Below are positions 8,746 to 16,681 of a stretch of 47,653 nt of DNA, piece after piece. The stretch covers positions 1-47,653 of the forward strand of contig CAJLHF010000012.1 in NCBI GenBank assembly GCA_905206365.1, in the 5' to 3' direction. Every line of letters starts with the position of its first letter. Positions within the stretch are counted from its first letter, which is position 1. Below the pieces are notes generated by a model. The model had not been told where the DNA came from. It searched no databases and worked only from the letters and a program-made list of their open reading frames with translations. The position numbers and the translations under genes were made by a program. This stretch comes from an uncultured Sutterella sp. (lineage in GTDB: Bacteria > Pseudomonadota > Gammaproteobacteria > Burkholderiales > Burkholderiaceae_F).

Positions 8746-10212
8746 ATGTCCGATACCGACGCCGGCGGAACGTCCGGCCTCAAGCGCGACCTCAAGTCGC
8801 GGCACATTACCATGATCGCGATCGGCGGCTCGATCGGCACGGGGCTCTTCGTCGCCTCGGGCGCGACGATTGCCGAAGCGGGCCCGGGAAGCGCACTCCT
8901 TGCGTATTCCGTGATCGGCCTCATGGTGTACTTCCTCATGACGAGCCTCGGGGAGCTCGCCGCCTACGAACCCGTGGCGGGGTCTTTCTCCACCTACGGA
9001 CGCCGCTATGTCGACGAAGCGTTCGGCTTCGCGCTCGGCTGGAACTACTGCTACAACTGGGCCGTCACCGTAGCGGTCGACCTCGTCGCCGCACAGCTCG
9101 TCATGGGCTGGTGGTTTCCTGACGTCCCCGGAACCCTTTGGAGCGCCCTATTCCTCGGATTCATCTTCCTCCTCAACTACTTCTCCGTAAAGGGGTTCGG
9201 TGAAACCGAATACTGGTTCGCGCTTCTGAAGGTGCTCACCGTGGTCTTTTTCATCGCCACGGGCTGCGCGATGATTTTCGGGATCCTCACGGACGACATT
9301 CCCGCGGGCTTTGCGAACTGGACGACGGGCGACGCGCCCTTTGTCGGTGGGTTCCCGGCACTTATCGGCGTGGCAATGGTCGTGGGCTTTTCCTTCCAGG
9401 GGACGGAGTTGATCGGCATTGCCGCGGGCGAAACGCAAAACCCCGAAAAGGCGATCCCGCAGGCCGTGCGACAGGTCTTCTGGCGCATCCTCCTCTTTTA
9501 CGTCCTTTCGATCTTCGTCATCAGCCTGATCATTCCCTACACGGACCCGCGTCTTCTGAAAAACGACATCGCGGACGTGGCCGTGAGCCCTTTCACGCTC
9601 GTTTTCGAGCATGCCGGTCTCTTGTCGGCCGCCGCCCTCATGAACGCCGTCATTCTCACGTCGGTGCTCTCCGCGGGGAATTCGGGCCTATACGCCGCCA
9701 CCCGCATGCTTTACGTGCTCGCGCTCCGAGGCGACGCGCCGAAATGTTTCGCGCGGCTTTCCAATTCGGGCGTGCCGCGCTGCGCGCTTGTCGCGACCAC
9801 GGCGGTGGCGGGGCTTTGCTTTCTCACGTCCCTCTTTGACAATCGCGACGTCTACCTGTGGCTTCTCAACACCTCGGGGATGTGCGGCTTCATCGCCTGG
9901 CTCGGGATCGCGGTGAGTCACTACCGCTTCCGCCGCGGTTACGTCCTGAAGGGGTGCGACCTCTCGAAGCTCCCCTACCGCTCGGGCTTTTTCCCCTGGG
10001 GCCCGATCTTCGCCTTCGTTCTCTGCATGACGATCATGCTCGGCCAGAACTACAAGGCCTTCCTCGAGGACACGATCGACTGGTCTTCGGTGGCGGCGAC
10101 CTACATCGGCATCCCCCTTTTCCTTGCCGTCTGGTTCGGCTACAAGCTCGTCAAGAAGACGAAGTTCGTACGTTACGAAGACATGGAGTTCCCGGAAAAG
10201 TACCGGGCTTGA
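8746..10212 (+). CDS. lysP: Lysine-specific permease LysP
   Basis: A 488-residue amino acid/polyamine/organocation (APC) transporter with about 12 membrane helices. It begins with the family hallmark ITMIAIGGSIGTGLFVASGA and keeps long stretches that I recognise from E. coli LysP, including VGFSFQGTELIGIAAGE, AVRQVFWRILLFYV, LLNTSGMCGFIAWLGIA and HYRFRRGYVL. It should import lysine by proton symport. The ATG at 8746 follows AAGGA (8731); an earlier in-frame ATG at 8389 lies inside the riboswitch and is not the start. The lysine riboswitch upstream supports the substrate independently. Confidence 0.95.
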   Translation: MSDTDAGGTSGLKRDLKSRHITMIAIGGSIGTGLFVASGATIAEAGPGSALLAYSVIGLMVYFLMTSLGELAAYEPVAGSFSTYGRRYVDEAFGFALGWNYCYNWAVTVAVDLVAAQLVMGWWFPDVPGTLWSALFLGFIFLLNYFSVKGFGETEYWFALLKVLTVVFFIATGCAMIFGILTDDIPAGFANWTTGDAPFVGGFPALIGVAMVVGFSFQGTELIGIAAGETQNPEKAIPQAVRQVFWRILLFYVLSIFVISLIIPYTDPRLLKNDIADVAVSPFTLVFEHAGLLSAAALMNAVILTSVLSAGNSGLYAATRMLYVLALRGDAPKCFARLSNSGVPRCALVATTAVAGLCFLTSLFDNRDVYLWLLNTSGMCGFIAWLGIAVSHYRFRRGYVLKGCDLSKLPYRSGFFPWGPIFAFVLCMTIMLGQNYKAFLEDTIDWSSVAATYIGIPLFLAVWFGYKLVKKTKFVRYEDMEFPEKYRA

Positions 10213-10320
10213 TGCTTCATGGGAAACCCCGTTCGTGCCCGGCGCGGACGGGGATTTTCACGTGTGCGGGCCCCTCGCCGCGATCACTCAATCTCGCGGG
10301 AATTCAAGGGGAGGCAGCTT

Positions 10321-10566
10321 TCAAGGCGGAAAGTTCCGACTCAGCCGTGCCGCTTCCTTCATAGAAAACACCTCATCCCTCCCCCGCCTTCTCCCCGAAG
10401 GGACCTCGGCCCACAACACCGTGTCGCCCGTGGCAAACCCGCGAACGCGTTTTTTGCCCGTCGGATAACCGCGCGGAAAGCCGTACTTGTCGACCCGCGT
10501 GCGCTGATAGCTCCCCCGCCCCGTGCATCGGACTTGGAGAATGCCCGTCCTCTCGGGGTAGTGCAC
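10321..10566 (-). pseudogene. iscB: Relic of an IscB (OMEGA nuclease) gene
   Basis: An in-frame stretch reads ILQVRCTGRGSYQRTRVDKYGFPRG (shown in part), followed by KKRVRGFATGDTV and a VPSG motif. This is the C-terminal target-motif-interacting region of IscB, the IS200/IS605-associated ancestor of Cas9, in which GRGS-Q-DK-GFPR and GF-TGD are hallmarks. The RuvC, bridge helix and HNH parts are missing; an in-frame stop lies shortly upstream, and the usual end after VPSG is replaced by unrelated sequence. It is non-functional as a nuclease. The rest of 10213-10800 shows only degenerate sequence and the terminator of the next gene. Confidence 0.75.
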
Positions 10567-10662
10567 CGTGCTCCAAGCATCCCGCGGTGACGGGGGCTCG
10601 ATCGCGCCCTAAGAGAGCACCCCGGAACGGCTCTCCGTGCCGAAACGCGCACTCCGAAACGG

Positions 10663-10698
10663 AAAAAACTCCCGGCCCGCGCTCTGGGCCGAGAGTTT
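10663..10698 (-). terminator. Rho-independent terminator of the exported aminotransferase gene
   Basis: Read on the minus strand, AAACTC-T-CGGCCC and GGGCCG-G-GAGTTT form a long stem with a 7-base loop and run into TTTTTTC. It lies about 100 bases after the aminotransferase stop codon. Confidence 0.75.
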
Positions 10699-10800
10699 CT
10701 CCGGGGATACGGCGTTTGATTCGTGCGACCGTCCCCCGACAGTCGCACGAGCCGCAACCCGCACGCGAGAACGTAATCCCCCGTCCTCGCGCGTTTTCGG

Positions 10801-11976
10801 TCAGATGAGACCCTTCGCACGGAAGTCCTTGAGGACCTTGACGAACGCTTTCATCTCTCCGGGGGTTCCGAGAGTCAGACGGTTCCAACCCGTAAAGGGC
10901 GGGAACGCACGGCCGACGAGAATGTTCGCATCGGCCATGTACTTGCGGTACGTGTCGGAATCGCCCTTCACCCGATGGAAGATGAAGTTTGCTTCGCTCG
11001 GGAGGTACTTGATCCCGAGCTCGTCGAAGGCCTTCGTCACGATCGCCTTCGAGAGCTTTGTCGCCGCAAGCGACGTTTCAAGGTACGTCTTGTCTTCGAG
11101 CGTCGCCGCGGCGGCGACGGCGCCCGCGAGGTTGATGTTATCCACCGATTCGAAGAGATCGCACTCGGTCAGGACGGATTTCGTTGCGATCCCGTAGCCG
11201 AGACGCAGGCCCGCAAGTGCGTAGAGCTTCGAGAAGGTGCGCGTGACGATCAGATTGTCGAGGCCTTTCTTCACGAGAACGACGCCCGATTCGAAGGCGG
11301 GATTCTCGACGTATTCTCCGTAGGCTTCGTCGACGAGGAAGAAGACGGGGGCCTTCGCGGCGGCCGAGGCTTCGATCCAGCCGGAGAGCTTCGCCTTGTC
11401 GGTGACGATCCCCGTGGGGTTGTTGGGGTTGCAGAAGTAGACGATCGTGACGCCGTCGAAATCGACGGCGGCCTTCTTGAGGGCCTCCACGTCGATTTCA
11501 AGCGTTTCGGCGTTGAGGGGCACGTTCGTCACGGGAACGTTGAGGGCGACCGCATAGGATTCCGCGACGCCGAAGGTCGGAACGGGTTGCAGGAGCTGCA
11601 CCTTTTTGCCCGCCGCACGGGCCTTCTGAACCTGAGCGGCCACCACCGCCTGAATCACTTGCGAGGAGCCCGAACCGAGCGTCACGAGTTCGGGCGATAC
11701 GCCGTGCAAGGCTGCGGTCGCGCTGCGGGCCGCTTCTTTCGCGTCGTCGGGATAGCGAAACGCCTTGTCAAGAGAATCGAACACGGCCTTTTTGGCAGAC
11801 GCCGACATGCCGAGGGAGTTTTCGTTGAAATTGAGAGCGATCGGGGCGGCCTTCGTCGGAACGACTTCGTCGAGAGCGGAAGCGGGAACGGTCGCGCGAG
11901 CGGGAGCGGATCCGAGCGTCGTGAGGCCGGTTCCGAGAAGAGCGGCGGTCGAGAAAAGCGAGCGGCGGGAAAGCAT
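10801..11976 (-). CDS. HisC-like PLP aminotransferase with a twin-arginine signal
   Basis: A 391-residue fold-type I aminotransferase of the histidinol-phosphate aminotransferase group. Visible PLP contacts are FCNPNNPTG (about 181-189), LVDEAYGEY (Asp 216), TRTFSK with the Schiff-base Lys 250, and GLRLGYG. It starts with MLSRRSLFSTAALLGTGLTTLGSAPARA, a Tat-type signal with an RR pair and a signal peptidase site after ARA, so it is predicted to be exported already folded with its cofactor. The ATG at 11976 has AAGGA 8-12 bases upstream. HisC is normally cytoplasmic and no his genes lie nearby, so the substrate is open. It is transcribed alone, with its own terminator. Confidence 0.85.
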   Translation of the reverse strand: MLSRRSLFSTAALLGTGLTTLGSAPARATVPASALDEVVPTKAAPIALNFNENSLGMSASAKKAVFDSLDKAFRYPDDAKEAARSATAALHGVSPELVTLGSGSSQVIQAVVAAQVQKARAAGKKVQLLQPVPTFGVAESYAVALNVPVTNVPLNAETLEIDVEALKKAAVDFDGVTIVYFCNPNNPTGIVTDKAKLSGWIEASAAAKAPVFFLVDEAYGEYVENPAFESGVVLVKKGLDNLIVTRTFSKLYALAGLRLGYGIATKSVLTECDLFESVDNINLAGAVAAAATLEDKTYLETSLAATKLSKAIVTKAFDELGIKYLPSEANFIFHRVKGDSDTYRKYMADANILVGRAFPPFTGWNRLTLGTPGEMKAFVKVLKDFRAKGLI

Positions 11977-12248
11977 GTGCGCGTCCTTACAAATCGAGAG
12001 CGAGTCGCCCGCGGGTGACCGGGCGAAACTCGAGGTTTCGGGAATCGACGATCCGAATCGGGATTCGCTGCGGTGCAAACCGGAAACCGATTCGGAACTC
12101 GACGGTTACATGATGCCCGAGGAGAAGACGCGGTCGGGCGCTCGGCTCTACGCCCTTTCCACTAGCACGCTTTACACGCATCATCCTCCCTGTTTTCAGG
12201 GATTCTCAGGCCGACCAACGGTCAACCGGAAGCAGGTCTTCGGTCGAC
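11977..12248. other. Gene-free leader region of the aminotransferase gene
   Basis: No coding sequence is supported here. It contains a small perfect hairpin, TCCCTG-TTTT-CAGGGA (12189-12204), and about 200 bases that would be transcribed as the 5' leader of the aminotransferase gene on the minus strand. I find no known riboswitch consensus and no convincing promoter pair. Confidence 0.4.
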
Positions 12249-12283
12249 AAAAGGCCCGCTTTTGCAGCAACTGCGGGCCTTCT
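12249..12283 (-). terminator. Terminator at the end of the hydrogenase maturation operon
   Basis: AAGGCCCGC and GCGGGCCTT form a 9-bp stem with a 13-base loop, followed on the minus strand by TTTTGTCG. The plus-strand side reads CTTCTTGTT, so it could act in both directions. It lies 24 bases after the rubredoxin stop codon. Confidence 0.75.
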
Positions 12284-12306
12284 TGTTCGACGTCGCGCGC
12301 ATTCTT

Positions 12307-12633
12307 TCATTCGTTTTCTTCCGCCGGAATGAAGCTTGAGAGCGGGTGACCGCAATCGGGGCAGGTGAAGTAGTCGGGCAGGTCCGCAAATGAAGTGCCC
12401 GGTTCGATCTGCCACTCGGGGCAACCTTCGGCAGGGTCGTACACGTACCAGCACACCTTGCACTGCATGCGCGTCTCGGGGCCGACGCGGGAGCGCGCGA
12501 GCGCGTCGAGAAGCCCCGCGATCTCCGCGCCCGTAGCAGTGGCGGGAAGTTCGACGGAAGCGGCTTCGGTTTCCGGAGCAACGTCGGCGGTTTGGACGGC
12601 GTGTTCGGTTTCGAGAGTCTTCACGATAGTCAT
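12307..12633 (-). CDS. hupI: Hydrogenase-associated rubredoxin (HupI/HoxR type)
   Basis: A 108-residue protein whose C-terminal half is a rubredoxin: CKVCWYVYDPAEG (Cys 58 and 61) and CPDCG (Cys 91 and 94) bind one iron. The loop EIEPGTSFADLP is present in the form QIEPGTSFADLP. The N-terminal 50 residues are an added low-complexity and helical segment (GAEIAGLLDALARSRVG). Rubredoxins of this kind are encoded in uptake [NiFe]-hydrogenase operons and help mature the iron-sulfur small subunit, especially when oxygen is present. It is the last gene of the hupDFGHI block, 87 bases after hupH. The start was placed at the ATG with AAAGG upstream. Confidence 0.85.
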   Translation of the reverse strand: MTIVKTLETEHAVQTADVAPETEAASVELPATATGAEIAGLLDALARSRVGPETRMQCKVCWYVYDPAEGCPEWQIEPGTSFADLPDYFTCPDCGHPLSSFIPAEENE

Positions 12634-12720
12634 AGAACCTTTTGGAGAAAGAGAAACGAGGACCGACACGGGCGGCCGGTCCTCGCACAACGGAAATTCG
12701 CCGTCGTCGCGCTTCCGCAC

Positions 12721-13593
12721 TTAAGAGACGACCGTCTGCGTTTGCGCGGGTTTTCCGCCGAGGGTGCCGCGCTCGATGTCGTGCTCGACCCAGGCGATCA
12801 AGTCCGCGCAGGTGGAAAGGCAATCCACCCACTCGCTTTCGGAAAGCGGCACTTCGGGCGGGATTCCCGCCACGACGTAGGCATCAAGAAGGGTCTTCCC
12901 GAGCGTGTTGAGGATTTGGCTGTGCCAGATCCCGCGAACGCCCGTGAGGTTCACCTTGCCGATCGCCATGCCGCGCAGTTCGACTTCAACGGGCCCGCGC
13001 CCGAGCGTCGAATAGAGCGCGTTCATGTCACCGGGCGACATCGGCTGATGGGTGAGCTCAACCATGAAAGCGGGCGTGTCCGTGAGCGTTTCGAGGTCGG
13101 TGGTCTCCAGGGTGTGCTGGAGTTCGTTCAAAATGGCGGGCGCCGCGAAGACGTTGGCGCCCCCGTTGACGATGGCGGGGACGGCCCCCTTCCCCTCCGA
13201 GGCCACCGCGCGCACGGCCTTCGGGATCCGAGCGAGGATGAAGCTGTTCACCTGCCCGTCCCGACCCGACTGCATGCGCCAGAGACCGGGGACGCCCGTG
13301 TCGGCCACTTTCACTTCGCCCTCGCAGAGCTTGATGCGCACGTCCCCTTCGCCGAGCGTCGCAAGGAGAAAGTCGAGGTGCCTCGGATCGAACGCCTCGA
13401 AATCCCAAACAACATGGAGTTCCTCGGCGTCTTTGCCTTCGGTTTCGACTTTGCCGAGGTGTCCGGTCACTTCCGCTTCGACGGCCTTCAAAAAGGCGAC
13501 GGTCGCTTCGGCTGCGGCGCGTTCGGTTTCGGGGTCGAGTTTCGGAACGTCGGCCCAACGTCGGGCGGCGTTGAACAACGATTGATCGGCCAT
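12721..13593 (-). CDS. hupH: Hydrogenase expression/formation protein HupH (HyaF)
   Basis: A 290-residue cytoplasmic protein of the HupH/HyaF family. The C-terminal HupH_C region is recognisable in NALYSTLGRGPVEVELRG, GVRGIWHSQILNTLGKTLLDAYVVAGIPPEV and the closing acidic LIAWVEHDIE. The family helps assemble the small subunit of uptake [NiFe]-hydrogenases, acting with the HyaE/HupG chaperone. A strong AGGAGGA precedes its ATG by 8 bases. It follows hupG by 45 bases and precedes the rubredoxin gene. Its length is typical of the family. Confidence 0.88.
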   Translation of the reverse strand: MADQSLFNAARRWADVPKLDPETERAAAEATVAFLKAVEAEVTGHLGKVETEGKDAEELHVVWDFEAFDPRHLDFLLATLGEGDVRIKLCEGEVKVADTGVPGLWRMQSGRDGQVNSFILARIPKAVRAVASEGKGAVPAIVNGGANVFAAPAILNELQHTLETTDLETLTDTPAFMVELTHQPMSPGDMNALYSTLGRGPVEVELRGMAIGKVNLTGVRGIWHSQILNTLGKTLLDAYVVAGIPPEVPLSESEWVDCLSTCADLIAWVEHDIERGTLGGKPAQTQTVVS

Positions 13594-13638
13594 GAAAATT
13601 CCTCCTGATCGGGGCTTTTTACGTTGGGTTTTCCGTGC

Positions 13639-14103
13639 TCAGCCGCACGTCGGGGGTTCGTTATTCGGAATCAGGGAAATGCGGCGCGGGGGCGCTTCGG
13701 TGCGGGTACCGATCTCGGCGAGAGTCCTCAGGTACTCGTCCCAGCCGAGAAGGCCTTCGGCCGCTCCGAGGTAGGTACCGCTTCGGAAAAGCGCCACGGC
13801 GGGAAGTTTTCGAATTCCCCAGCGGGCCGCAAGCGCCCGTCCCGTACGTACGTCCGTGAACCACGCGCCTGCAACGGCATCGCCTAGCGCGCGACGCAAC
13901 TCGGGCGCGATCACGACGATGTCGAGCGTTTCCTTTTGCTTCATCGGGTCGTCGGCGAAGGCGACGAACTGAAGTCCCCGCGCCGCAAGGAGCGCATCGA
14001 CGTTCTCTTCGCCCATCTTCTGAAAACCCTCTTTCCCGAAAAGACGCACGAACCCCGGATGGGTGTCGACGTCGATCGGGGCGACTTGAGTGAATTTGCT
14101 CAT
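13639..14103 (-). CDS. hupG: Hydrogenase small-subunit chaperone HupG (HyaE), thioredoxin-like
   Basis: A protein of 154 residues with a thioredoxin-like fold but no CxxC active site; the corresponding stretch is GAWFTDVRTGRALAARWGIRKLPAVALFRSGTYLG. This is the HyaE/HupG family, which binds the Tat signal of the hydrogenase small subunit and keeps it from being exported before it is mature. The ATG at 14103 has AAGGAG upstream; an ATG six codons earlier is also in frame. It lies 32 bases after hupF. The window contains no small-subunit gene for it to act on. Confidence 0.82.
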   Translation of the reverse strand: MSKFTQVAPIDVDTHPGFVRLFGKEGFQKMGEENVDALLAARGLQFVAFADDPMKQKETLDIVVIAPELRRALGDAVAGAWFTDVRTGRALAARWGIRKLPAVALFRSGTYLGAAEGLLGWDEYLRTLAEIGTRTEAPPRRISLIPNNEPPTCG

Positions 14104-14135
14104 GAACGAACTCCTTCGCAATATTGGTATTCGGG

Positions 14136-14465
14136 TCAGACCGCACGCTTGCCGACAAGCGCTTTCAGGTGCTCGGGCAACTCGGGTTCGCGGTCGACGA
14201 GATCGGGAAAGCCCGCTCGAATCGTCTCTTCCGTGGCATCGCCCGCCATGACGTCCGCCAGAGCGGAAAGGGCGTCGTTCACCTCGCGAACTTCGTCTTC
14301 CGACATGTGACGAAGCGCCGTTCCTCGAAACACCATCAAGAGATCATCGGGTTTCACCTCCCCCGCAAGCCCGATTTCGACCCGCTCCGTGCTCCCGTTT
14401 CGTTCGCACAGGCACGTACCGTCCCCATAAACTTCTCGAACTGTCATCGGTATGCCGACACACAT
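14136..14465 (-). CDS. hupF: HypC/HupF family hydrogenase maturation chaperone
   Basis: A 109-residue protein starting with MCVGIPM, the HypC-family signature in which Cys 2 carries the Fe(CN)2CO group during assembly of the [NiFe] centre. The small barrel continues through VEIGLAGEVKPDDLLMVFRGTALRHMSEDEV. It is longer than HypC itself (usually about 75-95 residues), which fits HupF, the operon-encoded paralogue that protects the large subunit. A strong AGGAGG lies 8 bases before the ATG. It sits between hupD and hupG, as in the rhizobial hup cluster. Confidence 0.88.
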   Translation of the reverse strand: MCVGIPMTVREVYGDGTCLCERNGSTERVEIGLAGEVKPDDLLMVFRGTALRHMSEDEVREVNDALSALADVMAGDATEETIRAGFPDLVDREPELPEHLKALVGKRAV

Positions 14466-14521
14466 GGGAAATTCCTCCTCGGATTGTCCTTTCTCTTCTT
14501 TTGTCTTTCTTTCGGAACGTC

Positions 14522-15283
14522 TTACTTTTCACCCGCGTCGGGAATCGCTTCGCCCGCTTCGCGAACGAGGAAGCGTGCGTCCCCGGTACGGCAGGCATCC
14601 GAAGCGGACGGGCGTCCCTTTTCGTAGGCCTCGATCGCCACGGGCGCGACGTCCAAGGGCGGAACAACCTCGTCGGCGGAGCGCGCTTCGGGCGCAAAGC
14701 CCCAGGCGGCAAGCTCCGCACGGGCAAGTTCGAGCGCCGGCGGAATCTTCGATCGGATCGTCTCCGAGAGGCTTCCGCCGTAGTCGTCGAGCCGTTCGGG
14801 CTGTACTCCGACAACGGCGATGCGCTCGGGGGTCTTCCCGAGAAGCGCCGCCGAGCACAAAAGGTCGTTGAAGCCCTGCTGATGGGGCGAAATCTTGGTC
14901 GATGCCCAAAGCGTGATGTCGTCTCCGCGAAGGATCTTCACCGTACCGGGCGCTTCGTGGAAGTCGCAGCAGTCGAAAACGAGAATGGAGCGCGTCACCG
15001 TGATGTCGTTGAGGAGGTACCCGCCCAACGTCCCGCCGTCCATCACCTCGCACCCGTCGGGGAGTCGAAAGGCCGTGTGGAAGGCCTCCGCGGCGCGCGG
15101 CCCGAAGCCTTCGTCCGCCCAGAGAATGTTGCCGATCCCGAGAACGAGCACCTCGCGCTCGTACGTGCGACCGGGGTCCGGCCCGAAAAGCGACACCTCG
15201 TCGCATGCCGGTGTCGAGGTTTCTTCGAGGATTTTGTTTCCGCTTTCGTTGGAAGTTTCGTTGGAACAATCGTTACGGTTCAC
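14522..15283 (-). CDS. hupD: Hydrogenase maturation protease HupD (HyaD)
   Basis: A 253-residue member of peptidase family M52, the nickel-dependent endopeptidase that trims the C-terminus of the [NiFe]-hydrogenase large subunit after nickel is inserted. The motif GIGNILWADEGFG carries Glu 58; DGGTLGGYLL follows. Asp 104 lies in LVFDCCDF and His 134 in ISPHQQGFNDLL. These three match the metal ligands known from E. coli HybD. The protein has about 40 extra N-terminal and 50 extra C-terminal residues. It starts with GTG, with GGAGG upstream. It is the first gene of the block; where hupSLC would be expected upstream there is only intergenic sequence. Confidence 0.9.
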   Translation of the reverse strand: MNRNDCSNETSNESGNKILEETSTPACDEVSLFGPDPGRTYEREVLVLGIGNILWADEGFGPRAAEAFHTAFRLPDGCEVMDGGTLGGYLLNDITVTRSILVFDCCDFHEAPGTVKILRGDDITLWASTKISPHQQGFNDLLCSAALLGKTPERIAVVGVQPERLDDYGGSLSETIRSKIPPALELARAELAAWGFAPEARSADEVVPPLDVAPVAIEAYEKGRPSASDACRTGDARFLVREAGEAIPDAGEK

Positions 15284-15518
15284 CGTCGGCCTCCCGATGT
15301 CGCTTGGGGCTTCTTTCGAGTTTGTTCATTTCGGTTCTACATGCGCTTCCCGTTTTTCGTTTTTCAAACGGAAAACGCCGGGATCCCGGGCGAAGCGGTG
15401 TCGGTCGGGCTTCCCGGCAAACGCTCGGGTCCGCTCTCGGAGCACATTCGAACACCCCGGCACGACGCGCGCTTCGTTTCATGTTTCACTATAGAGATGC
15501 GGCGTCCGAGTTGCCATC

Positions 15519-15586
15519 CGCCCGTCGGGGGAATTCGGTACGGACATACGCCCCCCGAAAGGCGTATTCAGCCTCCCGACGGGGCG
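15519..15586. repeat. Large nested hairpin between hupD and psiE
   Basis: An outer stem pairs CGCCCGTCGGG (15519-15529) with CCCGACGGGGCG (15575-15586, one bulged G). A perfect inner stem pairs ATACGCC (15546-15552) with GGCGTAT (15561-15567) around CCCCGAAA. It could be an RNA element in the leader of psiE or a cruciform; neither side has a T-run, so it is not a simple terminator. Confidence 0.6.
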
Positions 15587-15610
15587 TTCCGCCTCCCCCT
15601 AAAGTAGGAA

Positions 15611-15631
15611 TATCGAACGTAATGTTCGATA
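15611..15631. promoter_or_regulatory. Candidate operator: 8-bp inverted repeat with 5-bp spacer
   Basis: TATCGAAC and GTTCGATA are perfect inverse complements separated by GTAAT, in a locally AT-richer stretch of the divergent hupD/psiE intergenic region. The centre-to-centre geometry suits a dimeric regulator. I cannot name the regulator. It is 150 bases upstream of psiE and 330 upstream of hupD. Apart from this and the nested hairpin, nothing coding is seen in 15284-15779. Confidence 0.5.
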
Positions 15632-15779
15632 AAACGTTACAAAATATCCGGAACGGCCGCATGCGCCTTCGGGAATCGGAAATAATTCGGTTTCGGCCTT
15701 ACGATCTTCGATCGGGGGCAAAGCCCCGCCGACCCTTCACCGACATTTTTCGAAACTTTTCCCGAGAACTCGCATTACC

Positions 15780-16352
15780 GTGCCCGTCCCTCCTCCCATC
15801 GATCACATTCCCGGCGTTGCCGATCCCTCCTTCACCCGAAAGAACCGCTCCGACGCGTCCTATTGCGGCTCCGGCGCGCCCGGCGCGTCAAAAACCCCGA
15901 ACGCCCCCGACTCGACCGAATGCACTTGCGGCTTCACGTCGCCGATCGATCCCGAAGAAGCGAAGCTTCACGATTTCAGTCAGCGCTTCAACCGTTGGCT
16001 CACCTACGGGCAGTCGATCGCGCTCGTGGCGATCGCCATCGCGACCCTCGTCGGCATCGGCCTTTCGATCTGGGAAATGATCGGGAAGGAAACCGTGGGG
16101 CTCGGCGACCTGCTGATGCTCTTCCTTTATATCGAAATCCTCTCCATGGTGAAGGGCGGCGCGCTCGGCACTCGTGAGATTCCGATCCACACCCCGATCG
16201 CACTCGCCATTGTGGCGGTCGCGCGTTATATCGTGGTGGACGTCGAGCACTTGAAGCCCCTCTACATGTTCCTCACCTCCTCGTCTATTCTCGTCCTCGT
16301 GCTCGCGCTCTGGATCGTTCGCCGCATCCTCAAGAAAAACGACCGTCTCTGA
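15780..16352 (+). CDS. psiE: PsiE-like membrane protein (phosphate-starvation-inducible family)
   Basis: A 190-residue protein with four membrane helices in its C-terminal two thirds (SIALVAIAIATLVGIGLSIW, LGDLLMLFLYIEILSMV, PIALAIVAVARYIVVDV, LYMFLTSSSILVLVLALWIV). The motif LLMLFLYIEILSMVKGG and the loop HTPIALAIVAVARYIVVD are typical of the PsiE family, named from E. coli; its biochemical role is unknown. The N-terminal 60 residues are polar and poorly conserved. The start given is a GTG without a clear ribosome binding site, so the true start may lie further in. A terminator follows. Confidence 0.75.
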   Translation: MPVPPPIDHIPGVADPSFTRKNRSDASYCGSGAPGASKTPNAPDSTECTCGFTSPIDPEEAKLHDFSQRFNRWLTYGQSIALVAIAIATLVGIGLSIWEMIGKETVGLGDLLMLFLYIEILSMVKGGALGTREIPIHTPIALAIVAVARYIVVDVEHLKPLYMFLTSSSILVLVLALWIVRRILKKNDRL

Positions 16353-16373
16353 TTCCGGCGAACCCAACGTCCG

Positions 16374-16431
16374 AACGGCACCCGCTGCGCACGCAAACAT
16401 GCGACACACGGCGGGCGCCGTTTCTTTTGTG
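16374..16431 (+). terminator. Terminator of psiE
   Basis: AACGGC-A-CCCGC pairs with GCGGG-C-GCCGTT, one mismatch, and runs into TTCTTTTGTG. It lies 22 bases after the psiE stop codon. Confidence 0.7.
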
Positions 16432-16681
16432 CGGGTATCTTCGAGCGGTCCTCTCCGAGCATTTTCCCGCAGTTTGAAGGTCCGAACAGAATCGTTGTTC
16501 CATGTAATGGACAGCGCTTTCCGTTCCATAACCATGCCCGACCTCGGACACGAGGACTGCGCCATGAAATTCACCCGAGTTCTTTGATGAGGCTTGGGAC
16601 GGGTCGAGGTGCCCGACCGACATCGGCGCGGCCACGTCAGTCGGCCCCTCTTTCTGCCCCGTCCACGGCCCGAGACCCGCC

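Noticed and set aside
15273..15482. Small minus-strand open frame upstream of hupD
   Set aside because: It overlaps the hupD start and is Arg/Pro-rich with no ribosome binding site.
16399..16587. Small plus-strand open frame after psiE
   Set aside because: It starts inside the psiE terminator hairpin and shows no ribosome binding site or coherent composition.
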